DNA from: an uncultured Clostridiaceae bacterium
GTDB taxonomy: Bacteria; Bacillota; Clostridia; TANB77; CAG-508
Assembly (NCBI GenBank): GCA_948444845.1
Contig: CAOJVB010000014.1
Coordinates: 1-40,983, forward strand
Direction of reading: 5' to 3'
Length of the DNA stretch: 40,983 nt
This document shows positions 9,016 through 19,237 of the stretch, piece after piece. Under the pieces are notes generated by a model. It was not told the origin of the DNA, ran no database searches, and saw only the letters and a list, made by a program, of their open reading frames with translations. Numbering within the stretch: the stretch's first letter is position 1; each line of letters begins with the position of its first letter. A program made the translations under genes and the position numbers.

Positions 9016-9810
9016 ATGGAATATATAAAAACATTATGGAAAAACAAAAAAATGGTATGGCAACTAGGAAAAAGTGACTTCAAAAATAGATTTGCAAGTA
9101 CAAGCCTAGGTACGATATGGGGTTTTTTACAACCATTTGTATTTATGATAACATATGTAATTGTATTTGAAAGTATATTAAAAACTAGAAGTAGTGGGGA
9201 CTACCCATATGCAGTATGGTTTATACCAGCAATGGCAATGTGGCAAACTTTAAATGATATGATAATGAGTGCAAGCGGTTCAATAAGGGCATATAGTTAT
9301 TTAGTAAAAAAAGTAGTATTCCCAGTAGATATAATACCAAATATATCAATAGTAGCATCAAGTTTTGTAGGAATATTTTTATTCTTAGTTTCAGTAGGAG
9401 TATGTATATTTTTTAAACGTCCACCAAATATATTAACACTAATATATATAATATTTGCAATGTACTGTTTTGTAATAGCATTTACAAGATTTACATCGGC
9501 AATAACAACAATAATACCAGACTTTGGGAACTTACTAGGAATAGCAATGCAATTATTTTTCTGGTTCACACCAATAATATGGAACTTAAGCATGCTTGCA
9601 GAACATAATACAATATTGAAACTAATACAATGTATGCCATTTACTTATTTAGTAACAGGAATGAGGCAAGTATTTATAAATGAAACAAATATAATAACAG
9701 GTAGTAATGGAATATATACAATAATATTTTGGGCAATAACAATTATTCTATTTATATGGGGAAACAGCATATTCAAAAGAAACAAAAAAGATTTTGCAGA
9801 TGTATTATAA
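9016..9810 (+). CDS. wzm: ABC-2 polysaccharide export permease (Wzm/TagG-like)
   Basis: This is the membrane subunit of an ABC transporter that exports a lipid-linked polysaccharide or teichoic-acid-like polymer across the cytoplasmic membrane. It has 264 residues with about six hydrophobic segments, an N-terminal amphipathic LGKSDFKNRFASTSLGTIWGF segment and a PFVFMITYVIVF first helix. FWFTPIIW near residue 190 is typical of the family. The start follows AGGAGAAGG. It is followed by its ATPase partner Wzt, and the strong promoter upstream suggests it is first in the operon. The substrate is probably the rhamnose-containing polymer built by downstream genes (inference). Confidence 0.88.
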   Translation: MEYIKTLWKNKKMVWQLGKSDFKNRFASTSLGTIWGFLQPFVFMITYVIVFESILKTRSSGDYPYAVWFIPAMAMWQTLNDMIMSASGSIRAYSYLVKKVVFPVDIIPNISIVASSFVGIFLFLVSVGVCIFFKRPPNILTLIYIIFAMYCFVIAFTRFTSAITTIIPDFGNLLGIAMQLFFWFTPIIWNLSMLAEHNTILKLIQCMPFTYLVTGMRQVFINETNIITGSNGIYTIIFWAITIILFIWGNSIFKRNKKDFADVL

Positions 9811-9870
9811 TAGATAATTAATTATTGTGATATAGCTAGAAAACCAAACAAAATAGAAAAGAAGGTAAAA

Positions 9871-11159
9871 ATGGAAAATATTATAGAAATTGAAAACTTA
9901 ACTAAAAGTTATAAAATGTATAAAGGGAAAAAGTCAAGACTATTAGAAATGATAATTCCAAAATATAATAACCATACAAACTTTAATGCACTAGAAGGTT
10001 TAAATTTAGAAGTAAGAAAAGGTGAAATATTAGGAATACTAGGAAGAAATGGAGCAGGAAAATCAACACTTTTAAAAATAATAACAGGAGTTACAGTTCC
10101 TACTTCACGGAAATTTAAAAATAAACGGAAAAATAAGTTCACTATTAGAACTAGGAACAGCCTTTAATATGGAACTTACTGGGGAAGAAAATATATACCA
10201 ACATGCACAAGTAATGGGAATTTCAAAAGAAGAAATAGAAAGCAAAAAGCAAGAAATAATAGACTTTGCAGATATAGGAGATCACCTAAGCCAACCAGTA
10301 AAAACATATTCATCAGGAATGTTTGCTCGTCTTGCATTTGCATGTGCAATAAATGTAGACCCAGATATTTTAATAGTAGACGAAGTTTTATCAGTAGGCG
10401 ATATGGCATTCCAACTAAAATGTTTTAAAAAGTTTGAAGAATTCAAAAAAAGAGGAAAAACAATACTTTTCGTAACACATAATGTATCAGATGTACTTAA
10501 AAATTGTACAAGAGTTATAATATTGCAATCACGGAAAGAAAACATATGATGGAGATGTTAAAGAAGGAGTAGAACTTTATAAAAAAATAATAACAGGAAA
10601 TTATAAAAATCCAAGTCCTGATAAAAATAAAGAAGAAGTGCAAACTAAAAAAGAAAATGAAATAGAAGACAAAAATAGCTGGAAAAATAACTTTAATCAA
10701 AATCCAAATTTAATAGAATATGGAAATAAAGATGCAGAAGTTATAGATTATGGAATATTTGATGAAGAAGGAAACTATTTAAATGCAGTAGATAACTCAA
10801 AAACTATTTGTTTAAAATCTAAAATTAAATTCAACAAAGAAGTAGACAACCCAATATTCACAATGACAATAAAAAACTTTAATGGAATTGAAATTGCAGG
10901 AACAAATTCAATGATAGAAAAGATATATCCAGGTAAATTTACAAAAGGAGATATAGTTATAGCAGAATTTAAGCAAAAACTTCCAATAGCACCAGGACCA
11001 TATACACTATCATTTAGTTGTACACATATAAATGCAAAAGGAGAACTTGAAGTATTAAATAGAAAATATGAAGCACTATTAGTAGAAGTTATATCTAGTA
11101 AAGATTGTGTAGGAATTGTTAAACTAGATACAAAAATGAATATAGAAAGAGTGAAATAA
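9871..11159 (+). CDS. wzt: Polysaccharide ABC transporter ATPase Wzt, with two CGG +1 shifts
   Basis: This ATPase energises Wzm. The literal sequence is three overlapping frames (from 9871, 10169 and 10638). Skipping C10108 and C10532 gives one 428-residue protein. The Walker A ([13 protein letters not shown]) is in part 1. The shift restores [11 protein letters not shown] and [18 protein letters not shown]. The signature [12 protein letters not shown], Walker [14 protein letters not shown] and switch VTHN are in part 2. The second shift restores [12 protein letters not shown]. Part 3 is the C-terminal carbohydrate-binding domain typical of Wzt proteins that check polymer ends ([21 protein letters not shown]). 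All motifs are intact. The start has GAAGG upstream, and the stop abuts the ATG of the next gene. Confidence 0.88.
10108..10111 (+). other. CGGA +1 recoding site 3 (wzt, first)
   Basis: TCA CGG AAA in frame 0. Skipping C10108 reads TCA GGA AAT and restores the conserved PTSG. A nearby AAC GGA at 10124-10129 is an ordinary Asn-Gly out of phase. Confidence 0.85.
10532..10535 (+). other. CGGA +1 recoding site 4 (wzt, second)
   Basis: TCA CGG AAA in frame 0 would end 13 bases later at TGA. Skipping C10532 gives TCA GGA AAG and joins the ATPase domain to the C-terminal carbohydrate-binding domain. Confidence 0.85.
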
Positions 11160-12059
11160 ATGAAAAATAAGAAAAAAGTATTAGTAATAATATTAGTACT
11201 AGCAGTTCTTTTTATAATAAGCATAATTGTATATAATATACAAAATAGTAGAAAAATAGAATTAACACAATTATCAAACCACTCAAAAACACAAATGATG
11301 GGATATATAATAAAAACCAAAAATGATAAGATGATAATAATAGATGGTGGGTTATCAGCAGACACTGAGAATCTTATGAATTATATTTCAAAAAATAATA
11401 ATAAAGTAGATTATTGGTTTTTAACTCATAATCATAATGACCATGTAACAGCATTTACAGAAATTGCAAAAAAGGAAAATGTGGAAATAGATAATATATA
11501 TGTATCTTTAAATGAAAAAGAATGGTATGAAGAACACGAAAAAGCTAGAGCGGAATTTTCAAGTTATTTAATAGATTTGCTAAATGAAGAAAATATAAAG
11601 CAAAAAGTAAAAGAGCCAACTTTAAACGAAAAAATACAAATAGATGGAATAGAAGTAGAAATTTTAGGAATTAGAAACCCAGAAATAATAGAAAACCCTG
11701 GAAACGAGCAAAGTATGGTAATAAAATTTAATACAGGAAAACAAAGTTTACTTATACTTGGGGACACAGGAGTAAAATCAAGTGAAAAATTACTGAAAAA
11801 TCAGAAAGATAAATTAAAAAGTGATATAGTACAAATGTCACACCATGGACAGCTAGGTGCAACAAAAGAACTATATAAAGAGGTAGCACCTAAAATATGC
11901 CTATGGCCAACTACTGACTGGTTATGGGACAATGATATGGGAACAGGAAAAGACTCTGGACCTTGGAAAACACTAGAAACAAGAAAATGGATGGAAGAAC
12001 TAGGAGTTATACAAAATTATATAGAAAAAGATGGAGATATAACGATAAAAATAAAATAA
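11160..12059 (+). CDS. Membrane-anchored metallo-beta-lactamase-fold hydrolase
   Basis: The 299-residue protein has one N-terminal hydrophobic segment (residues 5-24, VLVIILVLAVLFIISIIV), so it is anchored with the enzyme domain outside the membrane. The catalytic fold shows MIIIDGG, the metal motif THNHNDHV (near residue 90), LILGDTG with its Asp, and MSHHG with the third histidine. This pattern resembles the ComEC-type beta-lactamase domain found as a stand-alone protein in Firmicutes. The substrate is unknown. The start codon immediately follows the wzt stop, so translational coupling is likely; a role in polymer processing is only inferred from context. The carboxyl end is intact. Confidence 0.75.
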   Translation: MKNKKKVLVIILVLAVLFIISIIVYNIQNSRKIELTQLSNHSKTQMMGYIIKTKNDKMIIIDGGLSADTENLMNYISKNNNKVDYWFLTHNHNDHVTAFTEIAKKENVEIDNIYVSLNEKEWYEEHEKARAEFSSYLIDLLNEENIKQKVKEPTLNEKIQIDGIEVEILGIRNPEIIENPGNEQSMVIKFNTGKQSLLILGDTGVKSSEKLLKNQKDKLKSDIVQMSHHGQLGATKELYKEVAPKICLWPTTDWLWDNDMGTGKDSGPWKTLETRKWMEELGVIQNYIEKDGDITIKIK

Positions 12060-12102
12060 GGCAAATTGTAATAATGTTTATTATAATAAAAGGAGAAAGT
12101 AT

Positions 12103-13677
12103 ATGCCAAATAATACAAATATATTAAAATGGTATCCATTTAAAGAAAATTCTAAAGTATTAGAAATTTATAATGAAAATAGTATAATAGAAAAATTAGA
12201 AAAAAAGATAAATATAGAGAAATGTTCTATCACAAAATTAAAATTAGAAGGAGAATACGATTACATTACATTAATAGGAACATATGAATATGCACCTACT
12301 ATATATGAAGGAAATAAGCCATATTCAAATTTTCTAAAAAACTTAAAAAAACACTTAAAACCAGATGGAAAAATATTATTAGCAATAGATAATAGATTAG
12401 GAATTAAATATTTTGCAGGAGCCAAAAGTGAGTATTATAATAAGATATTTGAAGTAGTAGAAAGCGAAATAAGAGAGAAAAGACCAAACTTACTTTTAAA
12501 AAGAGAATTAGAAAAATTTATAAATGAAGCAGGATTTAAAAATTATAAATTTTATTATCCACTACCAGACTATGTTAATACCAATACAATTTTTACAGAT
12601 GACTTTTTACCAAAATCAAATCACAGTAAAATTGTATATCCAGTAAATTATGGTGAAGAAAGCATAATTATATTTAATGAAATAAATGTAATGAAGCAAA
12701 TATGTGACAATAATAAATTTGCAGACTTTACAAATTCATATTTGGTAGAAATATCAAATGAAGAAATAAACAATGATATAAAATTTATAAATTATAATAT
12801 ATTCAGAAAAGATAAATATAAATTAGCATTAATTATGGGAAAAGAAAATGTAGAAAAATACGCAGAAACCCAAAAAGCAAAAAAACATATAGAAAATATA
12901 AGTAAATATATAGAGAATTTAGAACACTTAGGATTTAAAGTTTTAGAAAAAGTAGAAAATGACAAAATAATAAGTAAGATTGCAAATTCAGAAGAACTAG
13001 ATAAAAAAATAGTTTCAAAAATAAAAGAAGAAAACATAGAAGAAGCATATAAAGAGATAAAAAATTGGTATTCATATATAAAACAAAGATTACAAAAAGA
13101 ATTAGCAAAAGGAGAAAACATATTTGAAAAATATAAAATAGAAATACCAAATCAAATAAAAGAAAAGATGCAATTTATAAAAAATGGATATATAGACCTA
13201 TCTTTTGAAAACGTATTTTGTGAAGATGAATATGTATTTTATGATCAAGAATGGTATTTTGAAAATGTACCATTAGAGTTTATTTTATATAGAGCAATAA
13301 ACAATTTATATAACTATAATGTTAGCAAAATAGAACAAAAGCTTAATAGAAAAGATATACTTGAAAAATTTAATTTAACTACATTTATACCATATTTTGA
13401 AGAATTAGAAAGCAAAATACAAAAAGAAATATTAGATGAAGAAACAGTAAATGAATATAGAAATAGATTAAGTAAATATAATGTAAATTTACAAGAATTA
13501 ATTACAGATAATAAAGAATTAACAAAACAATTTTTAATATTAAAAGAGCAAAAAGAAAAATTAGCAAAAGAGAAAGAAGAAATAGAAAACAAATATAACA
13601 TATTACTAAATGAATATAATACATCTCGTGCATGGAAAGTTATAAAAGGGTTTAGAAGTTTTTTAGGAAGGAAATAG
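12103..13677 (+). CDS. SAM-methyltransferase-like polysaccharide biosynthesis protein
   Basis: The 524-residue N-terminal region resembles a class I methyltransferase: an early NSKVLEI strand, LEGEYDYITLIGTYEY in the acidic-loop position, then LKKHLKPDGKILLAIDNRLGIKYFAG. This arrangement is typical of methyltransferase modules in Firmicutes surface polysaccharide loci. The glycine-rich SAM loop is weak, so the donor is uncertain. The middle carries a helical domain with EDEYVFYDQEWYFENVPLEF, recalling a kinase- or acceptor-like fold. A C-terminal coiled coil (around residues 455-505) ends in SRAWKVIKGFRSFLG, a tail also common in membrane-associated glycosyltransferases. The start follows AAAGGAG. 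It probably modifies a sugar or chain end (inference). Confidence 0.6.
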   Translation: MPNNTNILKWYPFKENSKVLEIYNENSIIEKLEKKINIEKCSITKLKLEGEYDYITLIGTYEYAPTIYEGNKPYSNFLKNLKKHLKPDGKILLAIDNRLGIKYFAGAKSEYYNKIFEVVESEIREKRPNLLLKRELEKFINEAGFKNYKFYYPLPDYVNTNTIFTDDFLPKSNHSKIVYPVNYGEESIIIFNEINVMKQICDNNKFADFTNSYLVEISNEEINNDIKFINYNIFRKDKYKLALIMGKENVEKYAETQKAKKHIENISKYIENLEHLGFKVLEKVENDKIISKIANSEELDKKIVSKIKEENIEEAYKEIKNWYSYIKQRLQKELAKGENIFEKYKIEIPNQIKEKMQFIKNGYIDLSFENVFCEDEYVFYDQEWYFENVPLEFILYRAINNLYNYNVSKIEQKLNRKDILEKFNLTTFIPYFEELESKIQKEILDEETVNEYRNRLSKYNVNLQELITDNKELTKQFLILKEQKEKLAKEKEEIENKYNILLNEYNTSRAWKVIKGFRSFLGRK

Positions 13678-13681
13678 TAAA

Positions 13682-15516
13682 ATGAATTTAAGACTTAAAG
13701 TTAGTATAGTAGTAGAATTTTATAAAAAAAATGGCTTAAAAACAACTATAAAAAAGATATTAACAAAAATGAAAAAGATAATTTTTTCTTCATTTAAAGA
13801 GCACAAATTTGAAAAAGAAGAAGCAGAAAACTATAAATTATGGATAAAAAATAATGAGCCAAATGAAGAAGAACTAGAAAAACAAAGAAATACTAAGTTT
13901 GAGTATGAACCTAAAATAAGTATAATTGTGCCAATGTATAACACAAAAGAAAAGTATTTAAAAGAATTAATAGATTCTGTAATAAACCAAACATACACAA
14001 ACTGGGAATTATGCTTAGCAGATGGAAGTAATGAAAAAAGAGAATATGTAGAACCATTAGTTAATTTAGATAAAAGAATAAAATACAAATTTCTAAATGA
14101 AAATAAAGGAATATCTGAAAACTCTAATGAAGCATTAAAACTAGCTACACGGTGATTATATGGCATTACTTGACCACGATGATATTTTGCCAATATTTTC
14201 GTTATATGAAATAGTAAAAGTAATTAACCAAGATAAAGAAGCGGAATTTATTTATACAGATGAAGATAAACTACTAGAAGAAAAAGAAAATAGAATGGGA
14301 CCACACTTTAAGCAAGATTATGCACCAGATACATTAATGAGTTATAATTATATTTGTCACTTCTCAATATTCAAAAAAAGCCTAATAGATAAATTAGGAG
14401 GTTTTAGAAAAGAATTTGATGGAAGTCAAGACTATGACTTAATATTTAGAGCAGTAGAGCAAGCAAATAAGATTATACATATACCTAAAATACTATATCA
14501 TTGGAGGATAAATGTAGATTCAGTAGCATCAAGTGCAAGTGCAAAACCATATGCATATGAGGCAGCAATAAAAGCAATATCAGCACACCTACAAAGAATA
14601 GGAGTGAAAGCAAAAGTAGAGCACGCACAAATTTTAGGAATGTATAAAATAGATTACGAAGTAATAGGAAACCCAAAAGTATCAATAGTAATATTAAATA
14701 GAGACCATAAAAAAGATTTAAAAAGATGCATAAATAGCATTATAAATAAAACTACTTATAATAATTACGAAATAATAGTTGTAGAAAACAATAGTGGGAC
14801 AAAAGAAATATTTGACTATTATAAAGAAATAGAAAAATTAGAAAAAGTTAAAATAGTAGAATATAAAGAAAAAGGCTTTAATTATTCTAAACTAAATAAC
14901 TTAGGAGTACAAAATTCTAATCGGAGAATATATCGTACTACTAAATAATGATACACAAATAATAACACCAAATTGGATAGAAACAATGCTTGGAAATTGC
15001 CAGAGAGAAGATGTAGGAATTGTTGGAGCAAAACTACTATATAAAAATAAAAAAGTACAACATGGAGGTGTAGTACTTGGTTTAACAGGAATAGCGGGAC
15101 ATATTAATTTAGAATTAGACGAAAACGAACCAGGCTATATGGCAAGAAATATAATAGCTCAAAACTTTAATAGCGTTACAGGAGCAATGATGATGCTATC
15201 AAAGAAAGATTATGAAGAAGTAGGAGGTTTAGATGAAAACTTCCCAGTAGCATATAATGATGTAGATTTATGTTTAAAAATAAGAAATAGAAATAAAGTA
15301 ATTGTAATGAATCCATTTGCTAGGGCATATCATTTTGAATCAAGAACAAGAGGATATGAAACATCAAATGAAAAAATAGAGAGGTTAGAAGAAGATGCAA
15401 AAAGACTAAAAAACAAATGGAAACAATTTTTGGAAAAAGAGGACTCTTATTTTAATATAAACTTTAGACATGATACTTCAATTATTAGAATAAGACCAGA
15501 CAAAGCAATAAAATAA
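13682..15516 (+). CDS. Two-domain family 2 glycosyltransferase, with two CGG +1 shifts
   Basis: Literal translation gives three pieces (13682, 14160 and 14986). Skipping C14150 and C14922 gives one 610-residue protein. Domain 1 starts ISIIVPMYNTKEKYLKELIDSVINQTY; the shift restores LATGDYMALLDHDDI, the conserved nucleotide-sugar/metal-binding DxD region. Domain 2 starts VSIVILNRDHKKDLKRCINSI; the second shift restores SNGEYIVLLNNDTQI, the equivalent DxD-type strand, followed by GGLDENFPVAYNDVDLCLKI. Two tandem GT-A domains of this type are common in rhamnan and surface-polysaccharide synthesis. Both shifts fall exactly on the conserved glycine before the DxD strand. The start has GGAAGG upstream and is 2 bases after the previous stop region. 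Confidence 0.87.
14150..14153 (+). other. CGGT +1 recoding site 5 (glycosyltransferase, first)
   Basis: ACA CGG TGA: frame 0 ends at the TGA directly after CGG, as at site 1. Skipping C14150 reads ACA GGT GAT and restores ATGDY. Confidence 0.87.
14922..14925 (+). other. CGGA +1 recoding site 6 (glycosyltransferase, second)
   Basis: AAT CGG AGA in frame 0. Skipping C14922 reads AAT GGA GAA and restores NGEYIVLLNND. Confidence 0.87.
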
Positions 15517-15529
15517 AATGGAGAAGAAA

Positions 15530-17113
15530 ATGAAAAATAAAAAGAATATAGTAATACTAATATTTGGTATATTTATAACAGTTATGTTTTTTACATATCA
15601 AGTGGTAATAACTTATGATACTTCACACTATTTATGGCTTACAAGCCTGCTTAATAAAGGTGGAGACTTTAGCACATGGGACGTAGCAAGAGGACCAGTA
15701 TTTCCAATGTTTATAAGAATTTGTAATATAATATTTGGGCATAATACAAACGGATTATTAGCAGGAATGTTCATATTTTATATATTAATGCTAGTTGGCT
15801 GTTATTTAATATATAAAGATACTATAAAAGATGAAGAACACTGCAATAAAAAAGTAAAATATATATTATTGTTTTTATTCTTACTATTAGTTGTTTTTAA
15901 CCCTATGATAATAGGGTATTATCATACACTACTTACAGAATTTGTAGGAATGACTCTTAGCATAATTGGGTGCTACTTAGCTTGGAAATGGATGGATGTA
16001 AACTTTAAAGAAAATAAAGAAAAGTATAGTATATATACCTTGGCATTAGCTATATTAAATGCTATTGCATGGCAATTAAAACAGCCATATGTAACTACAA
16101 TACTATTTCCAATAATCATAGCAAGCATAATATCTTTGGTAAGAAATGTAAGTTTGAAAAATTTTTTGCAAAGATTAGCAACACTTATAGTATGCGTCAT
16201 TATGTTAATAACTAGTATAAAAATATGGAATGTAATACTTGAAAAAAATAATGTTACTATTAAGGAAAATAGAACATCAGCAGGATTTTTCGCATCAGGA
16301 ATTTTAGGGGGAATGACAAATTATAATATTCAAGATATAGAAGATTTTGATACTGCTCAAGAAATAGAAGAAAGTACAAAAATTCCTGAGGAAGATAAAG
16401 TTAAAATAAAAGATATACTAGAAGATAAATCTGAATATAAAGCATATTTAGTAATAGATACAAATAAAGAAAAATATGAAATTGTATATCTAAAAGAAAA
16501 TGTAATATCAACAACAGAAGCAATTAGTTTTTTACTAAGTTCATTAGTAAAAGACCCAAAAGCTATAATAGGAGGATATGTTTCAAATTATTTAGCAACA
16601 ATAAGTATACATGATATTGACTTTATAGGAAATAAAATAGAAATTTCCAAAAATATAAATTTTATAACTACAAAAGAAATAGAGGCAATAGGATATAAAA
16701 TTTATAATTATGGAAAAGAAAATGTATTTTATTTATCACCAGAATATGAAATATATGCAGAAGAATATAGAAGTATAAATAAACCAATAATTAATGTAAA
16801 TAGGGTAATGAAAAAATTACAAATGCCAATGGCAATAACTATGAAAATAAGTTATTTAGCATTACCAATTTTAGTAATATGTAGCATAATAGCTGTATTT
16901 GTAACAAAGAAAAGATATAATGAAAAATATTGCAGAATTATAGATATAATAACAATTTTATATACATTTAGCCTATTACACATTTTAGTACATAGTATAC
17001 TAGGTGCAGTAATAGACAGATACACAATGCCAGCTTTAATAACTACATTTATGGGGATATTACTTAGTATATATGCTATTATATATAGAAAAAAATATAA
17101 AAATCAAATTTAA
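15530..17113 (+). CDS. Multi-pass membrane protein, probable GT-C-type glycosyltransferase
   Basis: I do not recognise a specific family. The protein has about 10 or more hydrophobic segments. After the first helix (ILIFGIFITVMFFTYQVV) comes an outside loop with TYDTSHYLWLTSLL and the FSTWDVARGPVFP motif, resembling GT-C glycosyltransferases that use lipid-phosphate sugars. A soluble loop (residues around 250-400) interrupts the helices, and hydrophobic segments resume at the C-terminus. The ATG at 15530 is preferred because GGAGAAG precedes it; an in-frame ATG at 15518 lacks a ribosome-binding site. It lies between glycosyltransferases, so a role in decorating or polymerising the surface glycan is inferred. 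Confidence 0.65.
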   Translation: MKNKKNIVILIFGIFITVMFFTYQVVITYDTSHYLWLTSLLNKGGDFSTWDVARGPVFPMFIRICNIIFGHNTNGLLAGMFIFYILMLVGCYLIYKDTIKDEEHCNKKVKYILLFLFLLLVVFNPMIIGYYHTLLTEFVGMTLSIIGCYLAWKWMDVNFKENKEKYSIYTLALAILNAIAWQLKQPYVTTILFPIIIASIISLVRNVSLKNFLQRLATLIVCVIMLITSIKIWNVILEKNNVTIKENRTSAGFFASGILGGMTNYNIQDIEDFDTAQEIEESTKIPEEDKVKIKDILEDKSEYKAYLVIDTNKEKYEIVYLKENVISTTEAISFLLSSLVKDPKAIIGGYVSNYLATISIHDIDFIGNKIEISKNINFITTKEIEAIGYKIYNYGKENVFYLSPEYEIYAEEYRSINKPIINVNRVMKKLQMPMAITMKISYLALPILVICSIIAVFVTKKRYNEKYCRIIDIITILYTFSLLHILVHSILGAVIDRYTMPALITTFMGILLSIYAIIYRKKYKNQI

Positions 17114-17210
17114 GAATTTCCAAGAGATTAAAATTGCAAAAAAGTATAGAAATTCCAACTGCAAAAAATAAAAAGTTTATGGAATGTTTAGAAAGGAAGA
17201 AAAAAGACAT

Positions 17211-19226
17211 ATGAAAAAATGTGATATAATAATTCCAATTTATAATTCACCAGAATGGGTAAAGATGTGTGTATATGCATTATACAAAAATACCCCAGAA
17301 GAATATATAGGAAAAGTAATTTTAATGAATGATAATTCAGATGAATTAACCTGTAATTGTATAGAAAACTTAAGTAAGAAATATGAAAAAATAGAAGTAT
17401 ATAAAAATGAAGAAAACTTAGGTTTTATAAAAAATGTAAATAAAGGAATGGACAAAACAACATCAGATTACATTTTACTACTAAACACAGACTGTTTAGT
17501 ATCTGAAAATACAATTCCAAAATTAATTAACCATATGGAGCAAAATGAAAAAATTGGACTAATATGCCCAATTTCTAGTAATGCAGCAAACCTATCATAT
17601 GACATTCCAGAAAATTATAGTTATATGCAAGTAAACGAATTATTCTATAAAAACTTTAAAGGAATGAACTTTGATGCTTGTACAGTTGTAGGAAATTGTT
17701 TAATGATTTCAAGAAAATGTATGGAAAAAACAGGATACTTAGATGAAATATATGGTATGGGTTATGGAGATGAAACAGACTACCAATTTAAAGCACATAA
17801 ACAAGGCTTTGAAGCAAAAGTTGCAATTGACACATATGTATATCATAAATCTGAAGTTTCATTTGGGACAAGCCCAGAAAAACAAAAAAGGCTAGAACAT
17901 AACAGAAAAATATTCTTTGAACGTTGGGGAGAAGAATATAATAAAAAAATGCAAGAATATATAAAAAATGATCCAATTGAATATATAAAAAACAACTTAA
18001 AAATAGAAGAAAAACCATCACCAGAAGTATTATTCTTTTTACCAGATATACATCAAAATGCGGGTGGAGTACATATGGTTGTAGATATTGTAAATTATTT
18101 GAATATAAATGGATGTTTTGCAAATATTTTAACTGAAAGAATACACGAATATAAAGAAATTATGTTATTCACACCGACATTTATGAAAAATATAAAAACT
18201 ATTTCACCTAAATGTATAGTAGGAACAATATATCCAACAATATTCTTTTGTGAAGCAATAGCAAAACATTTTGATATTCCATCAGTCAATTTTATGCAAG
18301 GATATGAACCATGTTTTGATAATGGAGAAATATATAGTTGGGCAGAACTTGCATGTAGAAATAGCCAAAATATTTTAGCCATATCAGAATTTTTAAAAGA
18401 AAAATGTAAAGTCAATTTTGGGAAAGATGCAATTGTAATACCAAACAATATTAATATAGATTTATTATATAATCACAAAAAGGAAACATCAAAAACAAAA
18501 CAAATAACAATGGTATTTAGAGATAACTTTCCAAAAGGAGATTTCTTGCTTAATGAAATACTAAAAAAGTTAACTTTAAAAGATTATAATATTGAAATAA
18601 ATGTTATATATATGAGGGAAATAATGTTTCCTATAAATAATAATGATGAAAATATAAAAGTAAACTTTTATAAAGGTCCATTAAACAGAAAAGAAGTTAG
18701 TAAAATACTATTTAATACAGACATTTTTATAGATGCATCATTAATGGAAGGTTTTGGGTTAATGGCATTAGAAGCAATGGCAGCAGGAGCAGTTCCAATA
18801 GTATCTGAATCTTTTGGAATAGATGAGTATGCTGCCGACAAAGAAAATTCATTTATAATAAAAGAAGTAAATAATGTAGATAAATACATGGAAAAAGTAG
18901 AGTATCTATTAAACAATGAAGAAATACTAGAAAATATGAGTAAAAAGGCACAAGAAAAAGCATTAGAATTTGATATAGATAAAAATATAAACAAATATAT
19001 ACAATATTTTAGAACAGTAGAAAAACAAGAAATTAAACTAACAAATAAAGAACAAGCAGAGTCTAAAAAATGGTATGTAAATGAAGAAAAGCTTTTTAAA
19101 GGAAAAGAAGTTTCAACAGAGCAAATGAGTAGAAAAAGAAGAATATATCATAAAATATTAAAAATGTTTCCAAAAGGACTAAAAACAAAAGTTAAATTAA
19201 CATTAAAAAAATTAATAGATGAATAA
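17211..19226 (+). CDS. Bifunctional glycosyltransferase: GT2 domain plus GT4 domain
   Basis: The N-terminal 230 residues are a GT-A family 2 domain: CDIIIPIYNSPEWVKMCVYAL, then LLNTDCLV with the DxD-like motif, VVGNCLMISRKC, and GYGDETDYQFKAHKQG as the acceptor/catalytic acidic region. From about residue 280 a GT-B, family 4 domain begins (PEVLFFLPDIHQNAGGVHMV) and carries SLMEGFGLMALEAMAAGAVPIVS, the conserved donor-binding E-x7-E motif. Such fusions add two sugars in sequence to a lipid carrier glycan. The ATG at 17211 is preceded by GAAAGGAAG. An in-frame ATG at 17184 has no ribosome-binding site. The C-terminal basic helix may be membrane-associated. Confidence 0.85.
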   Translation: MKKCDIIIPIYNSPEWVKMCVYALYKNTPEEYIGKVILMNDNSDELTCNCIENLSKKYEKIEVYKNEENLGFIKNVNKGMDKTTSDYILLLNTDCLVSENTIPKLINHMEQNEKIGLICPISSNAANLSYDIPENYSYMQVNELFYKNFKGMNFDACTVVGNCLMISRKCMEKTGYLDEIYGMGYGDETDYQFKAHKQGFEAKVAIDTYVYHKSEVSFGTSPEKQKRLEHNRKIFFERWGEEYNKKMQEYIKNDPIEYIKNNLKIEEKPSPEVLFFLPDIHQNAGGVHMVVDIVNYLNINGCFANILTERIHEYKEIMLFTPTFMKNIKTISPKCIVGTIYPTIFFCEAIAKHFDIPSVNFMQGYEPCFDNGEIYSWAELACRNSQNILAISEFLKEKCKVNFGKDAIVIPNNINIDLLYNHKKETSKTKQITMVFRDNFPKGDFLLNEILKKLTLKDYNIEINVIYMREIMFPINNNDENIKVNFYKGPLNRKEVSKILFNTDIFIDASLMEGFGLMALEAMAAGAVPIVSESFGIDEYAADKENSFIIKEVNNVDKYMEKVEYLLNNEEILENMSKKAQEKALEFDIDKNINKYIQYFRTVEKQEIKLTNKEQAESKKWYVNEEKLFKGKEVSTEQMSRKRRIYHKILKMFPKGLKTKVKLTLKKLIDE

Positions 19227-19237
19227 GAGGAGAAAAC

